A stretch of DNA of 64,000 nt from Dermatemys mawii. Lineage: Eukaryota > Chordata > Testudines > Dermatemydidae. Under the pieces are notes generated by a model that was not told the origin of the DNA, did no database searches, and saw only the letters and a program-made list of their open reading frames with translations. Positions 10,841-23,735 of the stretch are shown one piece after another. Position 1 is the first letter of the stretch. The number at the start of each line of letters is the position of its first letter. A program made the translations under genes and the position numbers. The stretch lies in NCBI GenBank assembly GCA_007922305.1, contig ML677334.1, positions 19,769,234-19,833,233 of the forward strand, written 5' to 3'.

Positions 10841-11626
10841 TATGCGCCACCTTTGAGGTCTCGTACAGCTCAGGGGAAGTAATTGGGATGCAACTCATAT
10901 ACTTTCTTGTGCACAGAAACTGCAGATCTCTGCAGCTTTAACATGGCCTGTGTATGATGTTATCTCCTTATTGCTTTCCTTGACTATGTATTGGCACAAG
11001 GACCTGATGAATTCGAGCCCAGCATTACAATGAATAAAAGAAAGCAAAACATTTTACTTCAGAACCTTTCTACTTAAAACGCTCCTATTTTGGCAAAACT
11101 TTTGTTATATTCCAAATGTTCTGAATGATGGTCTTATACAAATCCTTTCTGAATAAAACAATTCCTTTCCATTGCCCTAGTGTGGGTTAAACCTACAAGT
11201 AAAAAGCTCTGATATATGCAGCTATATTTCTGAATAACATCTTACCTGATGAAAATATCATCTCATTTACTTCTGAGGGTCAGTGTAAGCTAGAGTTAAG
11301 GACAGGAGACTGAGACTTTGGCTACATGCTGCATCCTTGGATAAATCTATCAGATGTATTTTTAAAGAAAGGTTCTATTGTGAAGCGTGAGTTCACTTTC
11401 ATACTCAGCAACCTGCTCCCCAAGTGTATTCAGGGGTTGCCCTGCATAGCTAATACAGTTGAGTCTGAGCTGGAGTCTGTTACTTCCACTATATCCTCAA
11501 CAGAACGGTTTACTGAATTGCACACTTGTGTCTGGCTTAGTGAGGCTTACTTAATTAAATTTACTAGTGCACTTTCAGATTCTTGGATTAAGATGCCATT
11601 TATGTGCAATATGTAATATGCTGTTT
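10841..11626. other. Intergenic sequence, nothing recognised
   Basis: No gene or classifiable repeat. The open frame at 11326-11616 (96 residues) has no recognised domain. Confidence 0.4.
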
Positions 11627-11705
11627 TATTTATTTGTATTGTGCTAGTACCTAAGAGTCCCAGTCATGGCCCCACTATTCTAGACAATGTACAAACATAG
11701 AACAA
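11627..11705 (-). repeat. Old L2/MIR-type 3' tail, minus strand
   Basis: 'tttgtattgtgctagtacct' followed by 'aagagtcccagtcatgg' is the reverse complement, with divergence, of the segment at 42385-42450. The pair shows a dispersed ancient retroelement tail. The family name is inferred. Confidence 0.5.
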
Positions 11706-11984
11706 AAAGTTGATCTAAATATATTTTGCCATCTACATTTGCAATTAAATAAATATATTGGGTCAGAACCTGGTGTAAAGGAAAGCAAATGGACTTACTC
11801 TGATATACACCAGCTGGGGATCTGGTCCACTAGTTATTAATAGACATTTTGGAACCAGTTACCATCATTTTATTGTTCTTGTACCTAAAATGCTCATGAG
11901 ATATTTTTCTTATCTGCACAGGTCTGACCTTACATACTTCTAATGGCCCCTGTTACCAAAGTATCTGTGCAACACCCCTAGGAG

Positions 11985-12140
11985 GCGCAGACTGGGCTAT
12001 GTTCCCCATTTTATAGATAAGGAACTGATGCACAGTGACCAGCCCAAGGTCACATAGGTTGTCTTCAGGGGTAGCAGGGAACTGAAGCAAGGTCTCCTGA
12101 GTCCTATGCTAGCACCCTGGCCACTGGATCATCCAGAGGG
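11985..12140 (-). repeat. MIR SINE, minus strand
   Basis: 'ttccccattttatagataag' followed by 'gaactgatgcacagtgacca', 'cccaaggtcacatagg' and 'ggtctcctgagtcctatgct' reads as an antisense MIR SINE through its core and toward the tRNA-like head. It is a highly diverged relic that was inserted before the split of mammals and sauropsids, if the family call is right. Confidence 0.75.
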
Positions 12141-14514
12141 AATGCTTTTCAACAGTCTATTTATTTCTATTTTACAATGCTGCATGGCAGAGCTTTCTTA
12201 ATGTATATGGATTCAAGTATTTTAAGTTAAAATTGAGTGGTTGAAGATAAAACACATGCAACTCAACTGCTATGAGTTACTTAACCAGCTACCAAATTTT
12301 GCAAGCCCAATTATTTTCTTTGTCAGAGAATCTGCAGTTTGGTTACCAAAGGATGAGAGTTGGCAGAGATCCTCTGAGTTCAGCAATTAGCTTGAGCTTA
12401 GAGTTTAAAATGAATTACTACAGATTCAGTTCTCTCTCTGTCCCTCGCCCAAATGATTATTTCGTTATGACTGACATCTTAATATGAGCCAATCATTTTA
12501 CTGCTTCTTTAATTGTGGGTGTTGGGCATAGCTAAACAAAGCGGGAGGTAAAGGAGGCAGAGAATCAGAACCAGCCAAATCTGTGGCCTAGCCTACATAT
12601 TGAACTTGATCTCTTTTTTTAGGCTCCCGCCTACCCATCACTCTAGTAACACTACCAATGTTTTCCAGTTTCCAAGCTGCTATAGTATTATAACAGTTTA
12701 CCTGCTACAAAGTAACACTGCTCATTTTTTCCAAGCCATTTTATATGACAATATTCATAGAATATTAGAAGTCCGTATTCTCTTTCTGCAAAAGAAGAAG
12801 AGGGGAAAACATTCACAAGGCTCACCGGTGTTAAGATGATCAGTGATCATTTATATCAGGCTTCAATACTCCTTTTACTAGTTTTATACCTCTATGCATT
12901 CAGCATAATACTGATGCATGTATCTAGATTTAAGTCCTACTGCAGTTGTCTAGAAATTACAATTTCAGTCAGACTAATGGACCTTAGCACTGCTGTACAG
13001 TTATGTGTCAAGAAATAAAAGGAAAACTTTAAGAGCTAGACAAGGCTTACAAACCTCCAACTGGCACCTTGTTCTCATTATACTGTATTTGTGTAATATA
13101 TGATAGGAGACAGCATTCTGGCATTGGAAAATTGCCGTAGGAAAAGACAGAATTCATGCTACAAAATAAATACTTGTAGGAGCTGATTTTCCAACTCTCT
13201 TAACATAATGCAGGTTTTATGTGTTCTGCTACTCTATAACCCATACAGCGACTGACATCAGAGTATTGTTACCAGTTGTAAATAACTGAGAAGCACATCC
13301 AAGTATTGAATGAAACACATGCAAAATATTCAGACCTTGAACCATTCTGAGATTATCAGATGAGACAAGTACTATACCACATCCTCAATTTAATTTTTGT
13401 TCATGCTGTGAACCTGTATTCTGCTTCTTGTAACAGACTGACAGTTCGGTTTTCACCTGCCTGAGGTTTGGCGAGTCTCGAGACACAGCAGTGAAAGTCA
13501 TGTACTCAACCTCTTCCCTACCCAGGGTGAAATTTTGGGGAGGTATCTCTTTTGTTCCAATAGAATTTAGGGTCTAGTAACAGGAAGTGTTTTAGTTAAC
13601 TTGTACAGAGAAATACTGGGCTAAATCCTTCATTGTGCCAAGTCTACACCTGGTGCAACTAAGGAGAGAGCGGCAGGGACACAACCTTTCTGCTCCCACA
13701 ATAGCAGGCTGGCCAAGGACTACTTCACCCCAGGAGTTACTAGCAGCATTAAAGCCCCAGGACTAGGAGCAGATTCAAGTGCTGTTCTAAATTACCCCAA
13801 CAGCAGCCAAATGCTGCCCCAATCAAAGATCTGGCAGACTGCCAGGAACTTTACTCTCTACATACTCCTGCCTGAGTATGCCTTCCCCTCAGAATTCTCC
13901 AACCAAAAATGTCCCCTTCAGGTAGGGGTGGGGATGGGTGGCAAACCTAGCTTTGCCCACTCTGCTTAATCTGTGGATTCCCTGAATCGGGAGAATCTTC
14001 ATTTGCCCCTTTAGGGCAACTAGAGGAAGGGGCAGGGAGCCCAGTGGGAATAGACAGAGATGAGCTTCCACTGCAAATTTCACCGCCAGATTTGAATTGT
14101 GAATATCCCAATGCTTTAGGGGCCTTTGGATTCAGCTCATGATCAGGATGCTGTGAAATCCATTTTCAGAATGAGATCTGGATTTGGATTGCAAACACCA
14201 CCTCTCTTTGGAAAGTGGACAACTCTCCCCCTGCAGGATCTGATTATTCCCCACTAAGGTTAGCGGGAGTTATTTGGATCTTGTAGAGAGAGGATCAATG
14301 GCCCAGCGATATCGTTCAAGCCCCTCTTTCTCAAATGAACATTAACCAAGAATGTTACTGAGTCTACACCATTAATTGAGAGGGGAGGGGAGAGAAGGAA
14401 TCTGGGCTCTCAGATTAGACCAATAAGTGAATATCATTGGTTCATGAAATCTAAGATGAAAATCTTTTTCATATAACAAATTCATGTACATTCCCCAAAA
14501 CATCTATTTTGATC
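12141..14514. other. Intergenic sequence, nothing recognised
   Basis: Mostly AT-rich unique-looking DNA with no recognisable exon. Open frames at 12272-12487, 12600-12839, 12836-13018 and 13889-14083 lack domains and splice context. Confidence 0.4.

Positions 14515-14547
<33 letters not shown>
14515..14547. repeat. (AG)n microsatellite
   Basis: About 33 bp of near-perfect AG repeat with one GGG interruption. Confidence 0.9.
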
Positions 14548-15651
14548 TCGAGATCCCTTTATTGGCTAATAAAATAGTCCTTTCAGATATTTCCATTGTT
14601 TGCCAATTTATATTTGCATTGTTTTGCTGCAGCACATGATTGCATGGTTTTGAGAATACCTGTTGGGCTTTTTTTGTCAGTGCCCTCTTGTGAAAGTTGC
14701 TGAGTTATTTATTTCTGAGGTTTAGTTGGCAAGATATTATGAATAAACAAACATACAAATGGACAATCCTGTCGTTACTTGCTTCCAAGTTTAGTATTTT
14801 AACTCTTTTTTAATGACTCCTTAACTGTTATATGGGTGGGTGGACAGATGTTTGCAATTACGTCCATATATGTGGTCCACAGGTATGCCAGAGTTGAGGA
14901 ATTTGCCTTTTTAAAAAATATTTTCAAGTAACCAGTTGCCACGTTGCTCCATGCAGCCAAACCACACAAATGGAAACATACTAAAAGAGATGGGTAAAGT
15001 GAAATACTTCTTTAAAAACAGAAAAATGACTCATGCTCATAAAATATAATTACTGTAGTAATTCTTTAAATATACTGACCAACGATGGGAAGGAAAATCT
15101 CAATTGACTGTTCATTAGAGTGATTTTTTCCCCCTGTGTCCATAATTGCTATGGCCTACAGACAAGCAAGGATTGGAAGGAAACACAGAAAGGACCTACC
15201 CAACTCAGACTGACAATAATACTTCCTGTAACTGTGTGCTAAAAATACTGCAACATCACCCAGTCCACAAGTCTGCAGTCATCTGTGAAGATTGGATAGC
15301 CTTGTGGGGGCGGGTTTCTGTCTTCCAAAACCAAATCCATTCTAATAACTTTTGGCGTTTAATACTGAAGTCCTGTGAAACCTGAAAAACAAACATTTTA
15401 TGAAAGAAGGAAGAAGGAAAGAGAGAAATTTCCAAATTTTAAAAATATCCACCAGGTACACACTGGTGCCATGATGACATAGCTTCTGTTTTTCTGGAAT
15501 CTCAGGGGCGCATGCAATTTTTTCCTCTCAGCATCTTGCAATGGGACATATTTTCATGAGCCACTGTTTCTGTGGAAAACAATCCTAAGAGGACATGGAC
15601 CATACAACTAGACACTTTAATGTAGTTGTATTATTTCTCCCAATTAATGCA
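14548..15651. other. Intergenic sequence, nothing recognised
   Basis: AT-rich DNA without recognisable exons or repeats. The frame at 15146-15385 has no domain. Confidence 0.4.
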
Positions 15652-15710
15652 ACTCTCTCTCTCTCTTTCTCTCTCTCATACACACACACAAACACACACA
15701 CACACACTCT
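15652..15710. repeat. (CT)n(CA)n compound microsatellite
   Basis: A CT run (about 15652-15678) passes directly into a CA run (about 15679-15708), with minor interruptions. Confidence 0.9.
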
Positions 15711-15899
15711 GGGCATGATTCCTCATTGCACTTGTACTTCGTCTCATCACGTATTACTGGAGTGGAAAAAGTGATCATCTCAGAATGGGTAGCATTAGAC
15801 ACTCACTTTGCGTTGGCGCACATGTGAACAAAGGTGCATGTAGGGATTCAGACATTTTCATGTTTCACATAATCTTTGCTCCATGTGGGTAGGTGGAGG
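15711..15899. other. Intergenic sequence, nothing recognised
   Basis: No feature recognised between the microsatellite and the internally repetitive block that follows. Confidence 0.4.
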
Positions 15900-16420
15900 A
15901 TATATGACTACACTGCACACCGCTGGCATAAACATGTCAGCTGTGCATAGCTACCTGCCTCTGTGAAAATGTGGCTGCTTCTACACTGTCATGTGTAGCT
16001 ACACACAACAGTGAAAGGCTCCAGCAGGGAAGAAAGGCTCCAGTTGCACACAGTAGCTGGAGCCTTTCCCCACTGCAGGGAAAGATTCAGGCAGTGAGGA
16101 GCAGCTGGAACCTTTCCCTGTTGTCTCCCCATTGCCAGAGCTTTTCACTGCTGACAGAGTCTTTCCCTGTAGCAGGGAAAGGCTTCATCAGCAGGGAGGC
16201 AGCAAGTTATTACACTGCTGAAAATAGCAGCATAGATGGGGGAGGCACTGCTTGGGCATTTAGGCAGCTATATAGAGTATATAACCTAAAGTTCTGGCAT
16301 GTTTACTCACTTATGCAGTGCTTCATCATCTACTCTGCTCTTTATACCCGTCCTAGGTGGGCCTGCAGCGTATGTACTCTATATGCTTCTGCAGGGAGTG
16401 TACAGTATTAACCTTACTCT
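15900..16420. repeat. Internally repetitive block, probable MITE
   Basis: The string 'aaaggctccag' and its complement 'ctggagcctttccc' recur in both orientations between about 16010 and 16190 with 'gcagggaa' spacers. A perfect palindrome gtgtagctacac sits near 15992. Such self-complementary, non-coding sequence is typical of a fold-back MITE. Clear terminal repeats and target duplications were not found. The 146-residue frame at 15971-16411 runs through the repeats and is not taken as a gene. Confidence 0.45.
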
Positions 16421-18180
16421 ATACACAGGGTTGGCTTTCACAAGAGCACAGCACCCTGGAGATCACATTCTGTCCCAGAGAGCTGCATGCATGTGGATGG
16501 TTGTGCTGGAGAAAGAGACAGAGTGGGAGGGTGTCTTCTATTTCTCGTTAGGAGAAGCTGTATTTTTAGAGCATTGTCCCTTTATTAAATAGCTCAGCAA
16601 CCAAAAGGGAACTGGACAGCCTCTGGATGCAATGTCTGCTTTTTAACTTTTCAGAATACCTGGGGATAGAGTGGGTGGGGAAAGTATGTTCTTCCTGTTC
16701 ACTCACAGCAATGTAAAGAACTTTAAATCAAGGTAAGACAAATGAGAAAATACTAGTGGACAAGATTGATGGTCACAGAAGAGAGGTACCAGAGCTTTGT
16801 TTTTTGGTTCCCTCTACCAGAGCTGACTGAAGGCCAAAAAGGGGAATGATAGCCCAGAAGGTTCAGTCTGGAGGTTCACTGGAGCTGTACAACTAGTTGA
16901 AACAGGAGCCAGTGATAGTTTTCCCCTCATCCCTGATCTGCTTTATAGGTGTTCTAATGCTCAGAACTGAGAGGAATTGCTCTAGTGGAACTGGGTTTAC
17001 ACTCCACTCCCATTCTCCAGGCCAGCTGTCAGTTTTGTTAGTTTTGGGGTAGGAGCCTTGTAATCTTTTGTTATAAATGGTCCCATTCTTATCAGCTCGA
17101 GTGAGTTCTTTCAGATGGCTCTAAACAGGCATTTGGGGCTTGGCCCTACACCACTGCAGTTAAAAAGCATTTTTCACATTGATTTCCATGGCAAGAGGAT
17201 CCAGTCCATTCTGAGCAAGTAAATATCACCTCTCGGCTTTTATCTTTTTTAAATATGAATTTTCTTTATGCTAATGTGGACAGAGGCTTATTTTTTACTT
17301 CCTCAGTAGAAAACATATCTCTACATAAATATAAAAAGGATCCGAAAGAAGACCACTGATAATCTCAAGGCTTACTTTAATTTCTTCAGGTAAATTCTGT
17401 AATACCCATATATTCTGTAGATGTATATGACTAGTGGATTTGGGTCCCCTCTTTGACACACCTAAATGTGTATTTAGGATTGTCAAAGAATGGATTTTCT
17501 AAAAACTAAGCCCCTTTGGGGGGGTCACGTTTGACCTTCAGTCACTACTAACTTTTGAACATTTAAACCAAATACATTTTAAATAGAAACAAATTCACGG
17601 AAAGAAATAGTCTTAAAGAAAAAGCTGTAGGAGAACTTTTGGAAGCAAATAATAATAGTTGATGGATTTATATCATTACATGATGCAGTCGAAACATGAA
17701 TGCATGTGGTGGTATAATAACATAGATTGAATAAATGCTGCTTATTTTCATTTAGACTTCAGGAAAATCCAAACGCTTCTTTGGAATATGCCAGACTTCA
17801 AAGAAACCATATATGGTGTGAAAAGGGCTTGAGAAGAAATGAAACAATAATAAAGTGATAAACAGCACATCCATCCCATTATATGATAATAAAGTGATTT
17901 GATACTGTGTGCAGATGGAGTTGACATGTTGTGGCCAAAAGGAACAGCTATGTTCCACCTTATCTGGCACCTTGCTTGCTTGTTTGTTTGTTTGTGAAAG
18001 TGTATCTGTGTGGGAAGTTCCCCTTAGTTCCAACTTTTTTAACCAAAGTAACTTTAATAAATGGAGCAGAACTGGGTGAACACCATAATCCTTCAAAATT
18101 GCCTGAAAACATGAGCATCAAGGCCTGCCCCTAAGTTTTATTGCAGAAACTTGGTTGAGTATATTGCCTGAGTATTTATA
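16421..18180. other. Intergenic sequence, nothing recognised
   Basis: No exon or classifiable repeat apart from a short (TTTG)-type run near 17978-17995. The minus frame at 17752-18096 has no domain resemblance. Confidence 0.4.
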
Positions 18181-18957
18181 AAGTTATAGACACTCCATTG
18201 CCCTGCTAGCAGGAACAGAAAGTTCTCAGCAGTTTTGTGCCATGCAGAGTTCTCTTCTCCAACCCTCACCTGCCACCCATGCGCACCTCCCCTGGAGCGT
18301 CCCTGCCTGCGCCCTGGGCAGCGAGCGGCTGTGGCTGCTGCCAGCTACAAAAGGGAGCAGTGCTGGCAGCAGGTGGGAGAGCGGAGGGAGTACGGGAGGT
18401 GGCCCACACATGATGGCAGTCCTCCCCACCCCAGCACCCACTACAGGGGAAGCGAGGGGGCTTCCTGGACCTGAGGATCTTGGCCCCTTGGAGCACGTGC
18501 AGTGACAGTGCTGGGTGAGTGTGGCGCTGAGACGGAGAGGACTGGAGGGACTATGGAGTCCTTCTTTATGACCCCAACCCCAGGGTATCCTGCCTGCATC
18601 CCAAACTCCTTATCCCCAGCCCTGCCCCACCCTAGAGCCTGCACCCCCAGCCATAGCCCTTATCCCCCCATGCCCCAACCCTCTGCTCCAGCCCTGAGTC
18701 CTTCCCACACTCCAAACTCCTCATCCCTGACCCCGCCTCACCCCAGAGCCCGCACCCCCAGCCTGAGCCCTCACCCCCCCACCTCAACTCTCTGCCCCAG
18801 CCCTGAGTCCCTCCCACACTCTGAACCCATCTGCCCCACCCCATTAATTTTGTTATGTGCACCAATATGGAAGTGATTTGTCACACATCACTTCCATATT
18901 GGTGCACATAACAAGAGTCATTCTGCACATGAGTGGGAAAAATTAGAGGGAACAGTG
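18181..18957. mobile_element. GC-rich non-autonomous repeat with terminal hairpin
   Basis: A compositional island in AT-rich DNA. A GC-rich left part (18240-18560) is followed by degenerate tandem units of C-rich sequence (18560-18840: 'agccctgagtcc', 'ccacactccaaactcctcat' and similar) and then a perfect hairpin (18850-18914). The block ends 'ttagagggaacagtg' near 18957. The overlapping open frames on both strands come from the low-complexity C-rich array. I infer a DNA-transposon-derived repeat; the left end is uncertain. Confidence 0.55.
18850..18914. repeat. Perfect 28-bp hairpin
   Basis: The left arm at 18850-18877 (starts ttgttatgtgcacc) and the right arm at 18887-18914 (ends ggtgcacataacaa) are exact reverse complements around a 9-nt loop, ttgtcacac. 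It is part of the repeat at 18181-18957. Confidence 0.95.
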
Positions 18958-19650
18958 CCATATACTGTATGAATGCATGAGGGGAGAAACATGCAACGTA
19001 AATTCAGCAGTCAGTTTGGGGTATGATTGTGTACAGCACAATAGCTGATTATTTTATATTCTTTAAAGTATATAATTGGTTGAAGAACATTGCAAAAGAA
19101 GGGATTACATTTTGTTTTAATTTTAGAAAGTATTTGCTTTTGAGGGTTATTGATCCAAAAGTGCTTGCTTGTTTCCATGTTCAAAAGAGTATTCATAAAG
19201 TTGATATTCTTACTTAAATAATGTTTTCTAATGATAGTGATATTGTGCAATATAGGGAAACTGTAAAATGCTTATTGTTCCCTGTCCATTTTTACATTAT
19301 TTTAAAAAGTATATATCAGCTTATAAGGCAGGAAGGGGTGGGGATGAGTGGGACTTGGACCCGTTCTGGGCACCACCAAAAATTATACAAACCTGCCACC
19401 CCTGTTTCTGAGTACCTATGCACTACGCCAGTATGTGAGAGATCCTGATTCGATCTGTTTTTTTTATCCTAGTTACTCTTAAAAAGGATTTTTGCTTCGC
19501 AAGTTAGTTAGCGTCGTGTTCATAATGGTGCCACTTACTGCCCCTTTCTCAAATAGCTGAGAGTTCCTAGAGCAGCAGTCTCAGAAGATGCTGCTTTGCA
19601 TTGCTAGCGGCATGGTAATCGTGGGCAATCACAGCTGCTGCTATGGCAAA
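18958..19650. other. Intergenic sequence, nothing recognised
   Basis: AT-rich, no exon. Overlapping frames on opposite strands at 19011-19250 and 19023-19217 are not supported by any domain. Confidence 0.4.
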
Positions 19651-19957
19651 GCCCCGGTCTTCACTGAAGGCATGGGAGGGGAGGGGAATGGATCAATGAT
19701 ACCCAAATTCAGCTACGAGAATAGGGTAGCTGAAGTCAGCGTACTTGGACTGACTTACCGTGGTGTCTTCACGGCTGTGAGTTGACTGCTGCCGCTCTCC
19801 CGTCAACTCCGCCTGCGCCTCTCGTGGCGGTGGAGTACAGGAGTCGACGGGAGAGCACTCGAGGATCAATTTATCACATCTAGACTAGATGCAATAAATC
19901 GACCCCCCAATAGATCAATTTCACAGCTTCGATCCCCAACGTAGTGTAGACCTTACC
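19651..19957. mobile_element. MITE of the 749-1042 family
   Basis: Inverted ends gccccggtcttcact (19651) and agtgtagaccttacc (ending 19957), flanked on both sides by aaa, enclose the shared interior: 'agctgaagtcagcgtacttg', repeated gtcgac-type strings and 'gatcaatttatcacatctag'. It is non-coding and in the same orientation as the copy at 749. The TSD is weak because AAA is not distinctive. Confidence 0.7.
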
Positions 19958-22900
19958 AAAGAGACAAAGGAGGTTGGAAGAGAGATTTAGACAGGAAAAG
20001 TTAGAAGCCTAGACGAAAGGAGTGAGAAAAGCCCAAGGACTCCAAGTTGGACCAACTAGCTTTGCACTCCAGTCACTGCCTTGGGGAATTGTAGGGCCTT
20101 TTGGCATACATATCCTTGTCCCGGGTCAACTGGGTGAGGAAAAACATAGGCTGAGATCTCTCTGCAGAAAGAATGAGGGAGGGAAGGAAAAACTTTGGAT
20201 GGCTTTTTGGAAAACTATAAAATCAAATGCAGTTCATAACACATGCTGTTTGATCAAGCAGAGCTCCCTCTCGCCTGCCAGAACTCTGCTCAGGGACTCA
20301 AAGATCTTTTTAAAACTACCTGTGATATTCTGTTCGCTTTTGTGTACCATAGAATAAACTATTCCATTCTATGTGGAAACAGAACCCAAAACATGCATGG
20401 ATATTAATGGATCAGATCCTTGATTTTTATTTATAATAAAGATGTATATTTTGTAAGACAACCTCTTTCATCCTTTAATTCCTCTGCTTATCAATGACCT
20501 GTTTCCTCAACACAATCATGATGCTTGAAAATCTCATATAGTTACAGCTTCCTGGCCTCCTACAATAAAGCTGTCTGCCAATGTAGTAATTAATTAACCT
20601 TCAATGACCAGCCGTGTCCTTTTAATTTTTTTTATCATTTGAAAACAATAGATATTATTCTATGCCATCTGGAAATATGCATTGTTGCCTGTCTTGGTAA
20701 GAGGACTATAAAGCAATGCAATAAAACAAATCTATGGTCATATCTAAACAAATCAATCTCATGTCTGCCAGGTAGTTAGTATCTGGAGGGTCAGTTGGAT
20801 GACTAATTGAGGCCTTTTCCACAAGAAGCACTTCCCCTGGTAGAACATCCTGTCCAGACAGCAAATACAATGGGAAAACAAGACCACTGTAAAGGATGCA
20901 GTGAGACTCAGGAAAACCAGAGTCTAATATGTACATGAACAAACACAGATGACCTGTACTGCCGTGTCAAAAAAGTGTTGTGAAAGATATTTATAGCTCT
21001 CTTTGCTCCAAGGGTCCATGAGACTTTATCATTCAGTCTGATCTATGACTGTTTACAATACAAGTGAACCGGCTTATTTGGATGACTGGCCTTGGAAGGC
21101 AGCCTACCATGACAGTCAGGATTTAGCATTTCAAGATTTAGATCATTAAAGCCTTTTACACCTTGGCCAGTTTGACAAACGAGGCCTGGCCAACACCTGT
21201 GAATATAAAACTAAACACATCCTGTCTAAAAATAATTCTTCCGTGTTTGTTTGTTTGAAAACTGATGGATATCCTTGCTGGATTCAAAGACTAAACAATT
21301 TCATATGCCTGGGTTCCAGGGATTAATGGCTAATCCCTTTTATTTCATCTAGACTCCATAAAATACTGTAGGAAATCCAAGCTGTTCTGCTTTACCTTTG
21401 GACTAATTGAAAAGAAATAATTTTAAACTTGATTTTTTCTCTTTTTCAAATTGTCTTCACCCTTCACACTTTCAGGGCAAGTTATTCCCAACATTTTCCT
21501 AAGGTTTATTTCTAGAATCCATATATAGCAAGACAGTGAGTCAGATCCAATGACACCGTGAAGAATATGAAAAAAATTGAATGTCTTTAAAAATTCTGGT
21601 CATCTAACCAGAGACCACAAGTACAATCAATGAATCAATCATAACTGTATGGTTATTACATAGAGTCATTGACCGGGTACTTTACTATATATTTCCAGAC
21701 CTTAATGTTTGGATTTCTTTTGACTCTCATTGGCTGGGGTTTATAAAGCGGTTTTGAGGGATAAGATCGCTGTAATTTTTGAAGTAATTTTTGTCTAGAA
21801 AATATATTTAATTTACAGTAAATCTCCTTTTTCAAAGTACAGAGTTAAGAGCTTGTGACTGGGTAGGAAAACACAACAACCTCTCAACATGCAGCAATAC
21901 TTCACACACAGCGTTGGCCAGTTTTCTTGAGTATAAGAATGTTGGCCAGGAAGTTTCTGCCCCCTTCTCCTTCCCTCCCAAAATGCCTTAGATTCACTTT
22001 CATCTGACCCACCACAAAAGACAAGCCAAAGGTATCAGAGCTTAACGTAGCACCCGAAGGTTAGACTGGCAAAATAAGCCAGACTGTAGTGTCTGTACAG
22101 GGAATGAAGGCAAGTTCTGGTTAAGACATTCAAACCCATGGGGACTTTCTGGTTCACAACTGAAAGTGCTAGCAAATGAGTTATATTGACAACATGTCTG
22201 ATTCTTCATCATTTGCCTGGGAAAATAAATCTAAGTTTGGAATCAATCTTACTCTGATAAATCTTGTACGTATAAACATTTCCAAACAGTATTTTATTAA
22301 TACAGCTGGACAACTGGCTAATAAAATAACATCTTACCTTTAAGACAAGGTACCTTTCATCCTGAAGCATTGCAAACAATATGCTGATTCTGCAACCTCT
22401 CTGCTCTTGGAACTATCATTGGAGTCAATAGAAAGTGCTTTGTGGGGCTGCAAGGTCAAAGCCAAAATATATACAGCCACCAACCTCTGAAATGCAGACG
22501 CCCACTAGAACACGGTATAGGTAAGGGAAATTTTGGCCAAGAAGATGGCTAAAAAACTCTAATAAAATGGAATCAGATCTTTAATGTTCACATGGATCAG
22601 ATGGGGTTATGGTTTGTGGTGGCGACAATAGTTGTAATGAGTATTCTCATTGGGGTTTTGAAAATAATTCTATCCAAATAATAATTCAATGGCAGTAAGC
22701 GAAGGTAATAAAGGTCACATATGGTACCATATTAAATATGGAATACTTGCTTTAGAAAAAACATGCCCTAAGATCGCTATAGGAAGAGGGAGCCTGAGTC
22801 TCCTCACCTGTATCAGTGGAAATCAAAGGTAAAATCATTATAATTGAGGCAGAAAATATATTTAGGATGTTGGCATGTTGGGCTTAATACTCTGAGGTGC

Positions 22901-22958
22901 TAAGCATCCCCTGCAAGGTGACAGTGGTCTCTGTTGCTATGTCAGTCAATGTCAGGTA
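19958..22958. other. Repeat-poor intergenic stretch, 3 kb
   Basis: Apart from a purine-rich start (to about 20350) I recognise no transposon here, which is unusual for this window. Sequence near 21160-21260 has a (TGTTTG)n-type run and a balanced, unique look. No coding exon is evident. It may hold conserved regulatory DNA, but nothing in the sequence alone proves that. Confidence 0.4.
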
Positions 22959-23253
22959 CAGGGCCAGCCTCAGGGAAAATGGCACCCTGAGTGAACTTTC
23001 ATTGGTGCCCTTTAAGTACTGCTCCCTGTGCAGCGGGCAGCCACTCAGCAGGCAGAGCAGCAGCGGGTGGTGCGGCAGCAGCATTGTAGCAGTCATGCTG
23101 CCAGCAGGGTGGTGAGGGGATGTGTATGAAGACTTTGCTCCCACCCTGCAGCCCTCATTTTCCTCTTTCTCTGCCTCCCAGATGGGCACAGCCCTTCTAT
23201 AGCTTCTTGGCCACAGTGCCCTAGGCAGGCACCCACCCATAAAGCCGGCCCTG
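22959..23253. mobile_element. hAT non-autonomous element, 295 bp
   Basis: Ends cagggccagcctc (22959) and aagccggccctg (ending 23253) are inverted repeats. The flanking 8-mers gtcaggta (22951-22958) and aggaggta (23254-23261) agree at five positions, consistent with an old 8-bp target duplication. The end sequence resembles the element at 10322. No transposase is present; open frames across it are GC-driven. Confidence 0.75.
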
Positions 23254-23639
23254 AGGAGGTAAAGGTACTAAATACCAAGGAGGTGGAGTTCAACACCTTG
23301 TAGGATTCAGCCCATAAAAAAATAAATCCTGAGCCATGTTTGCTGTCTATCAGTTCAATCAAAAAGGGGGAAAAAAATCAACAATTATGACTGAGATATA
23401 AAAAACAAAGTGATCGTCAGTGGAGACAACACAGTGTTTAAGATCTCATCAGCAGAAGGATGGAGGGTACGTGAGAGTACAGACCAGGCATTCTAAAACA
23501 GCTAGATCAGCATCATGCCTACATGGTGCTGCATTGTGCTCTACGGGGGTGTGAACTGCACCAGATGACTAAAACATGGTTTGTTTCAACCACCCGGTAT
23601 AAAAGCCTATGATAAACATGAAGGTTTGCTTCTTCACTG
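23254..23639. other. Intergenic sequence, nothing recognised
   Basis: No gene or classifiable repeat is seen. Confidence 0.4.
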
Positions 23640-23735
23640 TAAGATCTAATGGTTAGGGCACCAGAATGGGCATCAAAACATTTGGGTTCAACCTTTGTGA
23701 TCTTGGGCAACTGATTTCACCTCTGTGTTGCTTGG
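23640..23735 (+). repeat. MIR SINE, plus strand, internally deleted
   Basis: A tRNA-like A-box region 'taatggttagggcacc' (about 23647) and a B-box-like 'gggttcaacc' (about 23685) are followed by the MIR core phrase 'gtgatcttgggcaactgatt' and 'cacctctgtgttgc'. The order matches MIR with part of the middle lost. The minus-strand open frame over this stretch is incidental. Confidence 0.7.

Noticed and set aside
14515..15710. Microsatellites as a CRISPR-like or regulatory array
   Set aside because: They are plain AG, CT and CA runs without spacers; the genome is vertebrate and no CRISPR is expected.
18502..18876. Pro/Ser-rich 124-residue frame
   Set aside because: It is the translation of a C-rich tandem array inside a repeat; all frames on both strands look similar.
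23640..23735. A tRNA gene suggested by A- and B-box-like strings
   Set aside because: The boxes are followed by a MIR core and no cloverleaf can be drawn; it is a SINE.
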